Source of the DNA: Christiangramia lutea
GTDB lineage: Bacteria; Bacteroidota; Bacteroidia; Flavobacteriales; Flavobacteriaceae
Length of the DNA stretch: 64,000 nucleotides
Direction of reading: 5' to 3'
NCBI RefSeq assembly: GCF_022489035.1
Contig: NZ_JAKVTV010000001.1
Span: 1,178,001-1,242,000 of the forward strand
The position numbers were made by a program, and so were the translations under genes. Each line of letters opens with the position of its first letter. Within the stretch, counting starts at the first letter, position 1. The notes beneath the pieces are model-generated. The model searched no databases and was not told where the DNA came from. It saw nothing but the letters and a program-made list of their open reading frames with translations. Shown one piece after another: positions 44,541 to 53,463 of the stretch.

Positions 44541-45059
44541 TTATAATTGCACAAAATATAGCATAAGTTCATCAGGGTCGTCGGGTAACCTAATTTTTTC
44601 CTTGAATTTAAAATTCAATTTTTTCAAAAGTTTTCGGGAGCTTTCGTTTCTTTCCAGTGTAATAGCGTTCAATTTCTCAATTCCAAAAACTTCTCTTGCT
44701 ACCTTTTTTAATTCTACAGTAGCTTCAAAAGCATATCCTTTTTTTTCAAAATCGGGAAGAAAGGCATAACCTATATCAATTTCTTCAAGGCCTTCCCGGT
44801 CATATAACCCACAGGAACCAATTTTTTTCCCGTCTTCCTTTCGTATAATGGTAAAATTGGAAAAGCCTAGTCTTTCAAGCTGAGGAAGCATCCTTCTTGA
44901 GATATAATCTTCAGCGTCCTTTTCATTTTTAATATTTCTATCTCCTATGAAATTAAGCCATTTTGGAGAGTTCAGTAATTCAAAAATAAAGGCGCTGTCT
45001 TCGGTGTTCGTAGGCCGAAGAATTAGTCTTTCAGTTGCAAAGGTCTTATAGGTCTTCAT
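44541..45059 (-). CDS. GNAT N-acetyltransferase (RimJ/RimL-like)
   Basis: 172 residues. TERLILRPTNTEDSAFI at the N-terminus (from residue 9), the acetyl-CoA region DIGYAFLPDFEKKGYAFEA (about 95-113) and LERNESSRKLLKKLNF (about 137-152) are the classic Acetyltransf_3 blocks. It moves an acetyl group from acetyl-CoA to an amine, possibly a protein N-terminus or small molecule; the target is not visible. Convergent with cbpM, 10 bases between stops. Confidence 0.88.
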   Translation of the reverse strand: MKTYKTFATERLILRPTNTEDSAFIFELLNSPKWLNFIGDRNIKNEKDAEDYISRRMLPQLERLGFSNFTIIRKEDGKKIGSCGLYDREGLEEIDIGYAFLPDFEKKGYAFEATVELKKVAREVFGIEKLNAITLERNESSRKLLKKLNFKFKEKIRLPDDPDELMLYFVQL

Positions 45060-45165
45060 TTTTATGATTGATGGATCATTTCAGAAAAAACAAACCTAAA
45101 AATACTAAATCGCTGAATTGGTCAAAATTTTAAATCGCTTTTATAGCTATTGCATTTAATTCCTT

Positions 45166-45173
45166 TAATTTTG
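45166..45173 (+). promoter_or_regulatory. Candidate -7 element of the aminopeptidase P gene
   Basis: TAATTTTG, a full TANNTTTG match 22 bases before the ATG. The only near TTG is 13 bases upstream, too close, so the -33 part is not supported. Confidence 0.35.
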
Positions 45174-45195
45174 AAAAAATTGAAAAGATTTACTT

Positions 45196-46488
45196 ATGAA
45201 ATATGATAGAATAGACTCTAAACTCTTTATAAAAAACCGTAAAAACTTCATGCATAAAATGAAGCCGAAAAGCCTTGCGGTTTTTAATTCAAACGATATT
45301 TATCCAATTGGTGCTGATAGTACCATGCCATTCGAACAAAACCGTGATTTATTTTATTTAAGTGGGGTAGATCAGGATGAGAGTATTTTGGTGTTGTTTC
45401 CAGATGCACCGGAAGAGAAGCATCGTGAGATATTATTTCTTACTGAAACCAACGAGCATATTGCGGTTTGGGAAGGTGCAAAACTAACCAAAGATGATGC
45501 ACTTGAGGTTAGCGGAATCAAAACCGTTTACTGGATGAAGGATTTTGAAAAGATCTTTTTTGAAGTAATGACCCAGTGTGAAACGGTATATCTTAATACC
45601 AACGAGCATTATCGTGCAAATCATAAGACTCAAACCAGGGACGAAAGATTCATCAAATGGTGCAAGGAGAATTATCCGGCGCACCAGGTGGCAAAAGCCA
45701 ACCCAATCCTGCAAAGATTACGGTCTGTAAAAGATCCTATCGAGCTCGATCTTATGCAGAAGGCATGTGATATTACTGAAAAGGCCTTCAGAAGGACCTT
45801 GAAATTCGTTAAACCTGGAGTTTGGGAATATGAGATCGAAGCTGAGTACTATCATGAAATGATCAGGAACAGGTCAAGAGGTTTTGCTTATACGCCTATT
45901 ATCGCTAGTGGTAAGAATGCTTGTGTATTACATTATATAGAGAACAGGCATCAGTGTAAAGATGGAGATCTTATTCTTCTGGATACGGGTGCTGAATATG
46001 CTAATTATGCCAGTGACCTTAGTAGAACCATTCCGGTCTCCGGACGTTATACCGATAGGCATAAGCAGGTTTATAATGCGGTGAATAAAGTGAAGAAAGA
46101 AGCTACAAAAATGCTTGTTCCGGGAACCATGTGGAAAGAATATCATGTTGAGGTTGGGAAGATGATGACTTCTGAGCTTCTTGAGCTAGGACTGCTGGAT
46201 AAAGCTGATGTTCAGAATGAAGATCCAGACTGGCCGGCGTACAAGAAATATTTCATGCACGGTACTTCTCATCATATTGGGCTGGACACCCACGATTATG
46301 GCATTTTAACCGAGCCAATTCAGGCTAACCAGGTATTTACAGTAGAACCTGGGATTTATCTGCCAGAGGAAGGTTTTGGAATTAGACTGGAGGATGACGT
46401 GGTAATTCAGGAAAAAGGAGAGCCTTTCAACTTGATGAGGAATATTCCAATTGAGATAGAAGAAATTGAGGATATCATGAATTCTTAG
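45196..46488 (+). CDS. pepP: Aminopeptidase P family protein (M24B)
   Basis: 430 residues, N-terminal creatinase-like domain (about 1-170) plus pita-bread metallopeptidase domain. Dinuclear metal ligands: LLDTGAEYANYASDLSR (two Asp), HGTSHHIGLDTHD (His), TVEPGIYL (Glu) and IRLEDDVV (Glu). It removes N-terminal residues before proline, in the cytosol (no signal peptide). Length fits bacterial PepP. The gene is followed by a hairpin terminator just before the alpha/beta hydrolase gene. Confidence 0.93.
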   Translation: MKYDRIDSKLFIKNRKNFMHKMKPKSLAVFNSNDIYPIGADSTMPFEQNRDLFYLSGVDQDESILVLFPDAPEEKHREILFLTETNEHIAVWEGAKLTKDDALEVSGIKTVYWMKDFEKIFFEVMTQCETVYLNTNEHYRANHKTQTRDERFIKWCKENYPAHQVAKANPILQRLRSVKDPIELDLMQKACDITEKAFRRTLKFVKPGVWEYEIEAEYYHEMIRNRSRGFAYTPIIASGKNACVLHYIENRHQCKDGDLILLDTGAEYANYASDLSRTIPVSGRYTDRHKQVYNAVNKVKKEATKMLVPGTMWKEYHVEVGKMMTSELLELGLLDKADVQNEDPDWPAYKKYFMHGTSHHIGLDTHDYGILTEPIQANQVFTVEPGIYLPEEGFGIRLEDDVVIQEKGEPFNLMRNIPIEIEEIEDIMNS

Positions 46489-46527
46489 TTTTTAAACACT
46501 TAAAGAAAATTTAAAGACTGAAATTTG

Positions 46528-46575
46528 CCGCGAATCCTGGAATTGCTTTTCCTGGGTTCGCGGTTTCTTATTTTT
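46528..46575 (+). terminator. Terminator-like hairpin between pepP and the hydrolase
   Basis: 10-pair stem with one G-U (46528-46537 with 46554-46563), 16-base loop, and a T-rich tail to 46575. It ends only 4 bases before the ATG of the hydrolase, so it may end pepP transcripts and also sit in the hydrolase leader. Confidence 0.6.
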
Positions 46576-46579
46576 AAAT

Positions 46580-47359
46580 ATGAGTGAGATATTATTTAAA
46601 GGAGCAAAGATTTATTTTGAAGCCCATGGTTCCGGAGCGAAGGTTCCCCTGGTCTTGCTTCATGGATTTATGGAAGATGTCAGGATCTGGGACCGAATTG
46701 TTAAGGAACTCAAAAAAGAACGGCAGGTTATTTGCATAGATTTACCCGGTCATGGAAGATCGGAAGGTGTTTCAAATGAACACTCTATGAAGTTGATGGC
46801 AGATGCGGTGAATGAGGTGGTAAAAAGCCTTGGATTGACCGAGTTTAGTATTGCCGGACATAGTATGGGAGGTTATGTGAGTTTGGAATTCCTGAAAAAT
46901 TTTCCTATGATAATAAAAAGCATTATGTTGATTAATTCAACACCTCTTGAGGATACTGTGGAAAAACAGGAAATACGTGAAAGATCTGTTAAACTGGTCG
47001 GGAATAATAAAGAGGCCTATGTAAAAATGGCTATTTCAAATCTTTATTCTGAGGAGAGTAAAAAAGAACTGGCTTCAGAAATTGAAGAATTGAAAACCCG
47101 ATCCTGTAAAATGAAGGCAAAAAATATACAGGCTGCTTTGATTGGTATGAAAAATCGTACAAATTATTTAGAGGAGTTGAAGGCCTTTGATAAACAGAAG
47201 GTAATTCTTGGAGGGAAGCAGGATCCAATACTTGATATTGTTGAGTTGCAGAGGGTTTCCCGTGGATGTGAGTGTGATTTCCATTCCTTAGATAATGGGC
47301 ATAATTCCTACATGGAAGATCTCGATAATTTAATAAAAATTATGCATTTCATCGATTAA
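46580..47359 (+). CDS. Alpha/beta hydrolase
   Basis: 259 residues. Oxyanion block LLHGFMEDVRIWD (about 28-40), nucleophile elbow GHSMGGYV (about 94-101, Ser in the middle), Asp in KQDPILD (about 215) and catalytic His in DNGHNSYMED (about 240). The fold is shared by esterases, lipases and haloperoxidases; it looks most like the MhpC/YbfF-type soluble hydrolases. No signal peptide. Substrate cannot be told. The start lies right after a hairpin. Confidence 0.85.
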   Translation: MSEILFKGAKIYFEAHGSGAKVPLVLLHGFMEDVRIWDRIVKELKKERQVICIDLPGHGRSEGVSNEHSMKLMADAVNEVVKSLGLTEFSIAGHSMGGYVSLEFLKNFPMIIKSIMLINSTPLEDTVEKQEIRERSVKLVGNNKEAYVKMAISNLYSEESKKELASEIEELKTRSCKMKAKNIQAALIGMKNRTNYLEELKAFDKQKVILGGKQDPILDIVELQRVSRGCECDFHSLDNGHNSYMEDLDNLIKIMHFID

Positions 47360-47432
47360 TTAACGCTTTTTGTCGAACCATTAACAATTTTTTATAGATT
47401 AGTAACCTAGAAACCAGAATTTTAACCTTAAT

Positions 47433-47684
47433 ATGAGAAAAGAACAACCTACTTCCTTTTCATTCGCAAAGGTTTATTGTAGCATTTTCGGGCACAAATT
47501 AAGAGTGTCTAAAAACATTACCAACCATGTACATGAATACAGGTGTAAAAAGTGTGGTATGGAAATGACTGATACTGCCGATGGCCTTTTGGCGAGACTT
47601 ACCCCAAAATTCAAAGAGACGAATGCTTATCTTGCTAAAATACATGAAAGACGCAAGAGGGTATTTTTGGCAAAAGCTTCTTAG
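47433..47684 (+). CDS. Small putative zinc-ribbon protein
   Basis: 83 residues. C12, H17, H30, and the pair CKKCG (about C35/C38) form a plausible C-H-H-C-C zinc site (FGHKLRV ... VHEYRCKKCGMEMT). The C-terminus is basic and helical (KIHERRKRVFLAK). I know similar short ribbons in Flavobacteria but no function. It overlaps the convergent lipoprotein gene by 4 bases. A nucleic-acid-binding or adaptor role is only a guess. Confidence 0.65.
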   Translation: MRKEQPTSFSFAKVYCSIFGHKLRVSKNITNHVHEYRCKKCGMEMTDTADGLLARLTPKFKETNAYLAKIHERRKRVFLAKAS

Positions 47685-48145
47685 TCTTCCCCAATTAAAT
47701 TGAAGCTCGCTTGGTTAGTTTCGAAATCATATCGCATTGAAACCGGTTCGGGATTCTCTATTTGTTGATAAAAAATAGAATTTTCCATAAAGCTAAAATA
47801 GGTTTCACCAATTCCAATTTCGTATAGAAAGAATTCAATTCTTCCTATATTTTTCTCGGGATATACATCAACTCCAGTTAAGCGATAACGTTTTACGGCC
47901 GTCTCAAAAGTTACAAACCTACTTGTTTTACCTGAAAATCTGTTGGATTCAGTCTTAAGCTCATTGTAACCATTGGTCTTTATTTCTTTTACTTTAAATT
48001 CAATCGGTTCATCTTCGTTATTTGGATAGAACTCTATTCTATAAACAAAATCCCTGTAACCGCTTAGGTCGTGAAAATCGTATAAATTTTCTTTACTACA
48101 GGAAAGCAGAAATAAGCAAATTAGAGCAGGAATAATTTTTTTCAA
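47681..48145 (-). CDS. Small exported lipoprotein of unknown function
   Basis: 154 residues from a TTG start (48143-48145); no ATG is available in frame before the upstream stop. The signal KKIIPALICLFLLSC ends in a lipobox with Cys at residue 16. The mature part is beta-rich (YRDFVYRIEFYP, RYRLTGVDVYPE, RIEFFLYEIGIGETYF), without a family I can name. It is divergent from the HELIH protein at 48231 (85 bases between), which also lacks an ATG start. Confidence 0.65.
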   Translation of the reverse strand: MKKIIPALICLFLLSCSKENLYDFHDLSGYRDFVYRIEFYPNNEDEPIEFKVKEIKTNGYNELKTESNRFSGKTSRFVTFETAVKRYRLTGVDVYPEKNIGRIEFFLYEIGIGETYFSFMENSIFYQQIENPEPVSMRYDFETNQASFNLIGED

Positions 48146-48230
48146 AAAGCTCGGGTTTTTCGCAATATATCAAGATGTCGGAATAAATCTTTATCATTGT
48201 TGAAAATTCTTCATTATTACATACAGTTTC

Positions 48231-49142
48231 CTGAAAAAATCAACCATTTTTTTATCGGTTCTATTCTTTTTGAATAGTTCTGAAATTAAAGCTCAGAATT
48301 CTGATCTTGAGTCCGGGATATTTAATGTCGGGGTTGGTAGCGTTCTGGGTGGAATAGGTGCAATAATTAACAAAGAGCCTGGGGAGAAATTCGGGAATAC
48401 ACTTTTAAAGGGAATGGGGCAGGGTGCGCTTGGCGGATACCTGGTTTTCGAGAGCGAGAGGTTAATTCGTCAGTTTTCCAGGTCTGGAGATTATGCCTAT
48501 GTCTGGCCATCAAAGATTGTTAATTCCGCCGGGACTTCCATCATTGAAAATGCTGCTGCTAACCGGGATTTTTGGGCGCGCTGGCATATGAATATCGGTT
48601 TTAACCGTATAGAGGTGAATACCAAAGAAAATTTTAAACTTAGTTACAGGATCCTTCCATTCTCATTGGTTGAAACTGTTTTTGCTGCTACATCCTCTGA
48701 ATTTGACCTGAAAACTAGCGCTAAGGTTGGAACTTTCGTTTTTAGACAGGAATATATTGAAGGAGGCTCTGCAGGATATGCCCCGGCCAATGTTGTGGTT
48801 CTATTAAAGGGTTTTCGCGGGGATATGGCCTTACCTCATGAATTGATCCATACCTATCAATATGAGCGAACCTCTGGATTCAATAAATTTTTCACCAAAG
48901 CTGAAAAATCAATTTCAAGTAAGCTGGGAATGACAGAAATCTATAGCTTATACAATAAGGTTTTCTACAATGACTACAACTATATTTTAAATGGTATTCT
49001 TTATGTAATGGCTGATACCAACGGTCATGCGAACAATTTTTTTGAAGATGAAGCTAGATATTTTTCCCGGCACAGCAGAACTATGAGAATTCGCGTTGTT
49101 ACTCCTCCTTATTTTCCATTGAATTCCAGCCTCTCGCGATAA
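48231..49142 (+). CDS. Exported protein with HELIH metallopeptidase-like motif
   Basis: 303 residues if started at CTG 48231. The usual choice, TTG 48270, would drop the signal peptide: the 13 codons before it encode KKSTIFLSVLFF, a clear hydrophobic core after two lysines, leading to a cleavage site KA-Q. No ATG exists in frame before the stop at 48201. The mature protein has a glycine-rich region (VGSVLGGIGAI, GALGGYL) and LPHELIHTYQYER with H203, E204 and H207, an HExxH zinc motif, and E212 as possible extra residue. The last 44 bases overlap thiL on the other strand. No named family recognised; a membrane-linked zinc peptidase is possible. Confidence 0.6.
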   Translation: MKKSTIFLSVLFFLNSSEIKAQNSDLESGIFNVGVGSVLGGIGAIINKEPGEKFGNTLLKGMGQGALGGYLVFESERLIRQFSRSGDYAYVWPSKIVNSAGTSIIENAAANRDFWARWHMNIGFNRIEVNTKENFKLSYRILPFSLVETVFAATSSEFDLKTSAKVGTFVFRQEYIEGGSAGYAPANVVVLLKGFRGDMALPHELIHTYQYERTSGFNKFFTKAEKSISSKLGMTEIYSLYNKVFYNDYNYILNGILYVMADTNGHANNFFEDEARYFSRHSRTMRIRVVTPPYFPLNSSLSR

Positions 49143-50154
49143 GTGGTAATTTCTGATTCGCTCTTGTCACGAGGTGCATTCCTTCACTCTCCTCGGTCAT
49201 ATGTCCAACTACAGTTAGATGGGGGTTGCCCTTTATTTTATCATAATCGTCCTGCGAGATCGTGAAAAGTAGTTCATAGTCTTCGCCACCACTTAATGCG
49301 ATCATGGTGCTGTCTATTTCAAATTCTTCACAAACGGAGATCACAGCAGGATCCAGTGGAATCTTTTCCTCAAAAATATTCGCTCCAACCTTAGAATTCT
49401 TACAAAGGTGGATTACTTCAGAGGAAAGGCCATCGCTGATATCTATCATAGAAGTTGGTTTAACTTCCAGGTCTTTTAACAACTGGGGAATGTCTTTTCT
49501 TGCTTCCGGCTTTAATTGTCTTTCAATCAAATAGGTGTACTGATCAAGATCCGGTTGCGAATTAGGATTCGCTTTAAAAACTTCTTTTTCACGTTCGAGC
49601 ACCTGAAGGCCCATATAAGCCGCACCAAGATCTCCTGTTAAGACCAGTAGATCATTGGGTTTCGCACCGTCACGATAAACCACATCTTCCTTTTCGGCAT
49701 GTCCAAGGGCGGTAATGCTGAGCATTAAACCAGAGGTAGAGGAAGTGGTGTCACCACCAACTACATCCACATTGTACATTTTAGAAGCCAATTGAATACC
49801 TGCGTAAAGTTCTTCAAGTGCTTCCACCGGGAACCGGTTTGAAACGGCAAATGAAACGGTAATTTGAGATGCCGTAGCGTTCATTGCATAAATATCTGAA
49901 AGGTTTACCATCACCGCTTTGTATCCCAGGTGTTTTAAAGGCATGTAAGCCAGGTCAAAATGAACACCTTCCACCAGGAGATCTGTACTTACAATAGTTT
50001 GTTTGTTTTCGAAATTAAGCACCGCGGCATCATCCCCAATAGCTTTTACGGTAGATTTTTGCTTCGGAGTGAAATGTTTGGTTAGGTGATCTATTAAACC
50101 AAATTCGCCTAATTCTGAAAGGTTTGTCTTGCTTTCCTGACTATTCTCAAACAT
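49099..50154 (-). CDS. thiL: Thiamine-monophosphate kinase
   Basis: 351 residues, an AIR-synthase/PurM-fold kinase that makes thiamine diphosphate from the monophosphate. Motifs: KAIGDDAAVL (about 39-48), STDLLVEGVHFD (about 56-67), GGDTTSSTSG (about 138), MIDISDGLSSEV (about 235) and LSGGEDYELLF (about 279). It is single-gene and its 3' end runs 44 bases into the convergent HELIH gene. No other thiamine gene is near. Confidence 0.94.
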   Translation of the reverse strand: MFENSQESKTNLSELGEFGLIDHLTKHFTPKQKSTVKAIGDDAAVLNFENKQTIVSTDLLVEGVHFDLAYMPLKHLGYKAVMVNLSDIYAMNATASQITVSFAVSNRFPVEALEELYAGIQLASKMYNVDVVGGDTTSSTSGLMLSITALGHAEKEDVVYRDGAKPNDLLVLTGDLGAAYMGLQVLEREKEVFKANPNSQPDLDQYTYLIERQLKPEARKDIPQLLKDLEVKPTSMIDISDGLSSEVIHLCKNSKVGANIFEEKIPLDPAVISVCEEFEIDSTMIALSGGEDYELLFTISQDDYDKIKGNPHLTVVGHMTEESEGMHLVTRANQKLPLIARGWNSMENKEE

Positions 50155-50173
50155 GCAATTGAATTTTAGATTG

Positions 50174-50181
50174 CAAAAGTA
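50174..50181 (-). promoter_or_regulatory. Candidate -7 element of thiL
   Basis: TACTTTTG on the minus strand, a full TANNTTTG match 19 bases before the ATG. The nearest TTG is only 13 bases upstream. Confidence 0.4.
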
Positions 50182-50341
50182 CGATTATAAAATTCAATGA
50201 AGAAGAATCAGGCAAAAGCTTTAAAGTGAGCCTGGAGGTTTAAAAATGTGGGGTTTTATATCTGGATTTTCTGATTGACGGGGTCTATCAGTCAATTCTT
50301 AAAACATATGCTTTGCCTATGGTAAAACACTTGCATTGTAG

Positions 50342-50349
50342 TATATTTG
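50342..50349 (+). promoter_or_regulatory. Candidate -7 element of the suf operon
   Basis: TATATTTG, a full TANNTTTG match 30 bases before the sufA ATG. A TTTG lies 26 bases upstream, longer than the usual 17-23. I see no clear IscR or Fur site in the 225-base gap. Confidence 0.45.
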
Positions 50350-50379
50350 TGCCCAATTTAGAATTAATCTTTTTAACTT

Positions 50380-50709
50380 ATGATTAAAGTTAGCGAAGAG
50401 GCTAAAAATAAAATTTCCACCCTGATGACCGAAGAAGGTTTCAGCGTTGATTCAGACTACGTTCGCGTTGGAGTGAAGAGTGGAGGTTGTTCTGGTTTGT
50501 CTTATGAATTGAAATTTGATAAGAGCCAGGCCGAAGGTGATAAGATCTTCGAAGACAACAACGTAAAGATTGTTGTAGATAAACGCAGTGTTCTGTATCT
50601 GGCCGGAACCATCCTTGAATATTCAGGTGGTTTGAACGGTAAGGGATTTGTTTTCAATAATCCCAACGCACAAAGAACCTGTGGATGTGGTGAGAGTTTT
50701 TCACTGTAA
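50380..50709 (+). CDS. sufA: A-type iron-sulfur carrier (HesB/IscA/SufA family)
   Basis: 109 residues. The three conserved cysteines are C37 in SGGCSGLSYE and the pair in RTCGCGESF (about 102-104). A-type carriers receive a cluster from the SufBCD scaffold and pass it to targets. First gene of the suf operon; sufB starts 52 bases after the stop. SufA, IscA and ErpA cannot be separated by sequence alone; context favours SufA. Confidence 0.92.
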   Translation: MIKVSEEAKNKISTLMTEEGFSVDSDYVRVGVKSGGCSGLSYELKFDKSQAEGDKIFEDNNVKIVVDKRSVLYLAGTILEYSGGLNGKGFVFNNPNAQRTCGCGESFSL

Positions 50710-50761
50710 AAATTAAACCGTCAATACAGATTGACGTAAATCTAAATTAGAATTAGGAAGA

Positions 50762-52207
50762 ATGGCATATACTGAAGACGATTTAAAGAAAGAGCTCGAG
50801 ACCAAGGAATATGAGTATGGATTTTATACCGATATAGAATCTGAAACTTTTCCGGTGGGCTTGAACGAGGATATCGTTAGGGCAATTTCTAAAAAGAAGG
50901 AAGAGCCGGAATGGATGACCGAATGGCGACTGGAAGCTTTCCGCGAATGGCAGAAGATGGAGGAGCCAGACTGGGCGAATGTGAACTATCCAAAACCGGA
51001 TTTTCAAAATATCTCCTATTATTCAGCACCAAACAAAAAGCCGAAATATGAAAGTTTGGATGAGGTGGATCCTGAATTGCTGGATACCTTTAAAAAACTG
51101 GGTATTTCTTTAGATGAACAGAAAAAACTTGCCGGTGTGGCGGTAGATGTGGTGATGGATTCAGTTTCTGTAACCACGACTTTTAAGAAAACACTTGCTG
51201 AAAAAGGAATTATTTTCTGTTCGATTTCTGAAGCTATCAAGGAGCATCCTGAATTGGTCAAGAAATACATCGGTTCTGTGGTACCGAAGAAAGACAACTT
51301 TTATGCGGCCTTAAATTCCGCAGTATTTAGTGACGGTTCTTTCTGCTACATTCCAAAAGGCGTTCGCTGCCCGATGGAACTTTCAACTTATTTCCGTATT
51401 AACCAGGCAGGAACAGGGCAATTCGAGCGTACTTTAGTAGTGGCTGAACCTGGGAGTTATGTTAGTTACCTTGAAGGTTGTACGGCTCCTATGCGTGATG
51501 AAAATCAATTGCACGCAGCAGTAGTGGAACTTGTTGCTTTAGATGATGCTGAAATTAAATATTCTACAGTTCAAAACTGGTACCCTGGGAACAGTGAAGG
51601 TAAAGGAGGGGTTTTCAACTTTGTGACTAAAAGAGGACTTTGCGAAAAAGGAGCGAAGATCTCCTGGACTCAGGTAGAGACCGGTTCTGCAGTAACCTGG
51701 AAGTATCCAAGTTGTATTCTGAAAGGTGATAATTCAGTGGGTGAATTTTATTCGATCGCTGTGACCAATAATTTCCAGCAGGCAGATACCGGAACTAAAA
51801 TGATCCACCTTGGTAAGAACACCAAAAGTACGATCATTTCAAAAGGTATTTCCGCAGGGAAATCCCAGAATTCATATCGTGGTCTGGTTCAGATCAACGG
51901 TAGAGCCCAAAACGCCAGAAACTTTTCACAATGTGATTCGTTGTTGATGGGTAATAAGTGTGGGGCTCATACTTTCCCGTATATTGAGGTGAAGAACAAA
52001 TCTGCACAGGTAGAGCATGAGGCTACTACCAGTAAGATCGGGGAAGACCAGATTTTCTACTGTAACCAGAGAGGTATAGATACCGAAAAGGCTATTGCGT
52101 TGATCGTTAACGGATTCAGTAAAGAAGTACTGAACAAGTTACCTATGGAATTTGCCGTAGAAGCCCAGAAATTACTTGAAATTTCACTTGAAGGTTCAGT
52201 TGGATAA
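50762..52207 (+). CDS. sufB: Fe-S cluster scaffold SufB
   Basis: 481 residues. The SufBD beta-helix core includes [27 protein letters not shown] and [24 protein letters not shown]-type blocks (seen as [12 protein letters not shown] and CDSLLMGN), with the conserved Cys of the core and the C-terminal [16 protein letters not shown] block. It builds [4Fe-4S] clusters with SufC and SufD using sulfur from SufS-SufE. It is followed by a small lipoprotein gene rather than directly by sufC. Confidence 0.97.
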   Translation: MAYTEDDLKKELETKEYEYGFYTDIESETFPVGLNEDIVRAISKKKEEPEWMTEWRLEAFREWQKMEEPDWANVNYPKPDFQNISYYSAPNKKPKYESLDEVDPELLDTFKKLGISLDEQKKLAGVAVDVVMDSVSVTTTFKKTLAEKGIIFCSISEAIKEHPELVKKYIGSVVPKKDNFYAALNSAVFSDGSFCYIPKGVRCPMELSTYFRINQAGTGQFERTLVVAEPGSYVSYLEGCTAPMRDENQLHAAVVELVALDDAEIKYSTVQNWYPGNSEGKGGVFNFVTKRGLCEKGAKISWTQVETGSAVTWKYPSCILKGDNSVGEFYSIAVTNNFQQADTGTKMIHLGKNTKSTIISKGISAGKSQNSYRGLVQINGRAQNARNFSQCDSLLMGNKCGAHTFPYIEVKNKSAQVEHEATTSKIGEDQIFYCNQRGIDTEKAIALIVNGFSKEVLNKLPMEFAVEAQKLLEISLEGSVG

Positions 52208-52231
52208 TTTAATCTGATATTGAATTTTGCT

Positions 52232-52621
52232 ATGAATAAGATAATTGGATTATTGATGTTGAGCCTTGTCCTTTTTTCCTGTCAGGATGAAGGGCGTAAA
52301 GAACTTATGGATCAGCCGAAGGTTGAAAAAGTACCAGACAGCATCCAGGTTCTAGAGGGAGACTTCGTTTATATAGCAGATGCCGCCGTTTTGAGAGGAG
52401 AAAATTTCGTCTACGGAGTGACCCTGGATTCAATGATGCAGGTGCTTGCCGATAAAGTTTCTATTGTGAAGACAGATGATTTTGAAATGATACCGGTTAC
52501 GGTAAAGGCCAAGATCAAACCAAATCCAGAGCAGGAAGGCTGGGAAGAAGTAATAGAGATCAGGGAAATAATCGAAGTTCCTGAAGCGAAAAAAACTTCC
52601 GATACGATAAAAAATAAATAG
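52232..52621 (+). CDS. Lipoprotein inside the suf operon
   Basis: 129 residues from ATG 52232 (an in-frame TTG 4 codons earlier is less likely). Signal ends in LVLFSC with Cys at residue 17, so it is a lipoprotein. The mature chain is acidic with VYIADAAVLRGENFVYGVTLD and a lysine/glutamate-rich tail; no cysteine beyond the lipid-anchored one and no fold I recognise. It lies 24 bases after sufB and 42 before sufC on the same strand. A link to Fe-S assembly is not obvious, since that takes place in the cytosol. Confidence 0.75.
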   Translation: MNKIIGLLMLSLVLFSCQDEGRKELMDQPKVEKVPDSIQVLEGDFVYIADAAVLRGENFVYGVTLDSMMQVLADKVSIVKTDDFEMIPVTVKAKIKPNPEQEGWEEVIEIREIIEVPEAKKTSDTIKNK

Positions 52622-52663
52622 AAAATTAAATAATCTGTAAAGTCAGATTTAGAATTGATAGAC

Positions 52664-53416
52664 ATGCTTAAAATAAAGAATTTACACGCCAGCATAGAAG
52701 ATAAGGAAATCCTTAAAGGTATCAATCTTGAGATCAATCCGGGAGAGGTTCACGCTATCATGGGACCTAACGGATCTGGAAAAAGTACTTTGTCTTCCGT
52801 GATCGCAGGAAGGGAAGAATATGAAATGACCGATGGTGAGATCATCTTTGAAGGGGAGAACCTTAGTGAGATGGATCCGGAAGAAAGAGCTCATAAAGGA
52901 GTTTTTCTATCTTTTCAGTATCCTGTAGAGATTCCAGGTGTTTCGGTTACCAACTTTATCAAGACGGCGATCAATGCCAACCGAAAAGCTCATGGGAAAG
53001 AAGATATGCCGGCAAATGAAATGCTAAAGCTTATCCGTGAAAAATCTGAAATGCTGGAAATAGACAGAAAGTTTCTTTCCCGTTCTCTAAATGAAGGATT
53101 CTCAGGTGGGGAGAAGAAGCGTAACGAAATTTTCCAGATGGCGATGTTAGATCCAAAGCTTTCAATTCTGGACGAAACAGATTCAGGTTTGGATATCGAC
53201 GCTCTTAAGGTGGTCGCGAACGGAGTTAATAAACTTCGTAGAGAGGACAATTCTGTACTACTTATTACTCACTACCAGAGATTACTTAATTATATCGTGC
53301 CAGATGTAGTTCATGTACTGGTAGACGGAAAGATCGTGAAATCTGGAGGGAAAGAACTTGCGCAGGAGCTTGAAGAAAGAGGATATGATTGGGTTAAGCC
53401 GGAAAAAACAGTTTAA
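52664..53416 (+). CDS. sufC: Fe-S cluster assembly ATPase SufC
   Basis: 250 residues, ABC ATPase. Walker [11 protein letters not shown] (about 34-43), the signature [12 protein letters not shown] (about 145) typical for SufC, Walker [13 protein letters not shown] and H-loop ITHYQRLL. It powers the SufBCD scaffold. ATG at 52664 is taken over a TTG three codons before. Confidence 0.97.
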   Translation: MLKIKNLHASIEDKEILKGINLEINPGEVHAIMGPNGSGKSTLSSVIAGREEYEMTDGEIIFEGENLSEMDPEERAHKGVFLSFQYPVEIPGVSVTNFIKTAINANRKAHGKEDMPANEMLKLIREKSEMLEIDRKFLSRSLNEGFSGGEKKRNEIFQMAMLDPKLSILDETDSGLDIDALKVVANGVNKLRREDNSVLLITHYQRLLNYIVPDVVHVLVDGKIVKSGGKELAQELEERGYDWVKPEKTV

Positions 53417-53463
53417 AATTCAGTAGATCGAATTTTGATTGTTTAATATGAAACTTGAATAAA

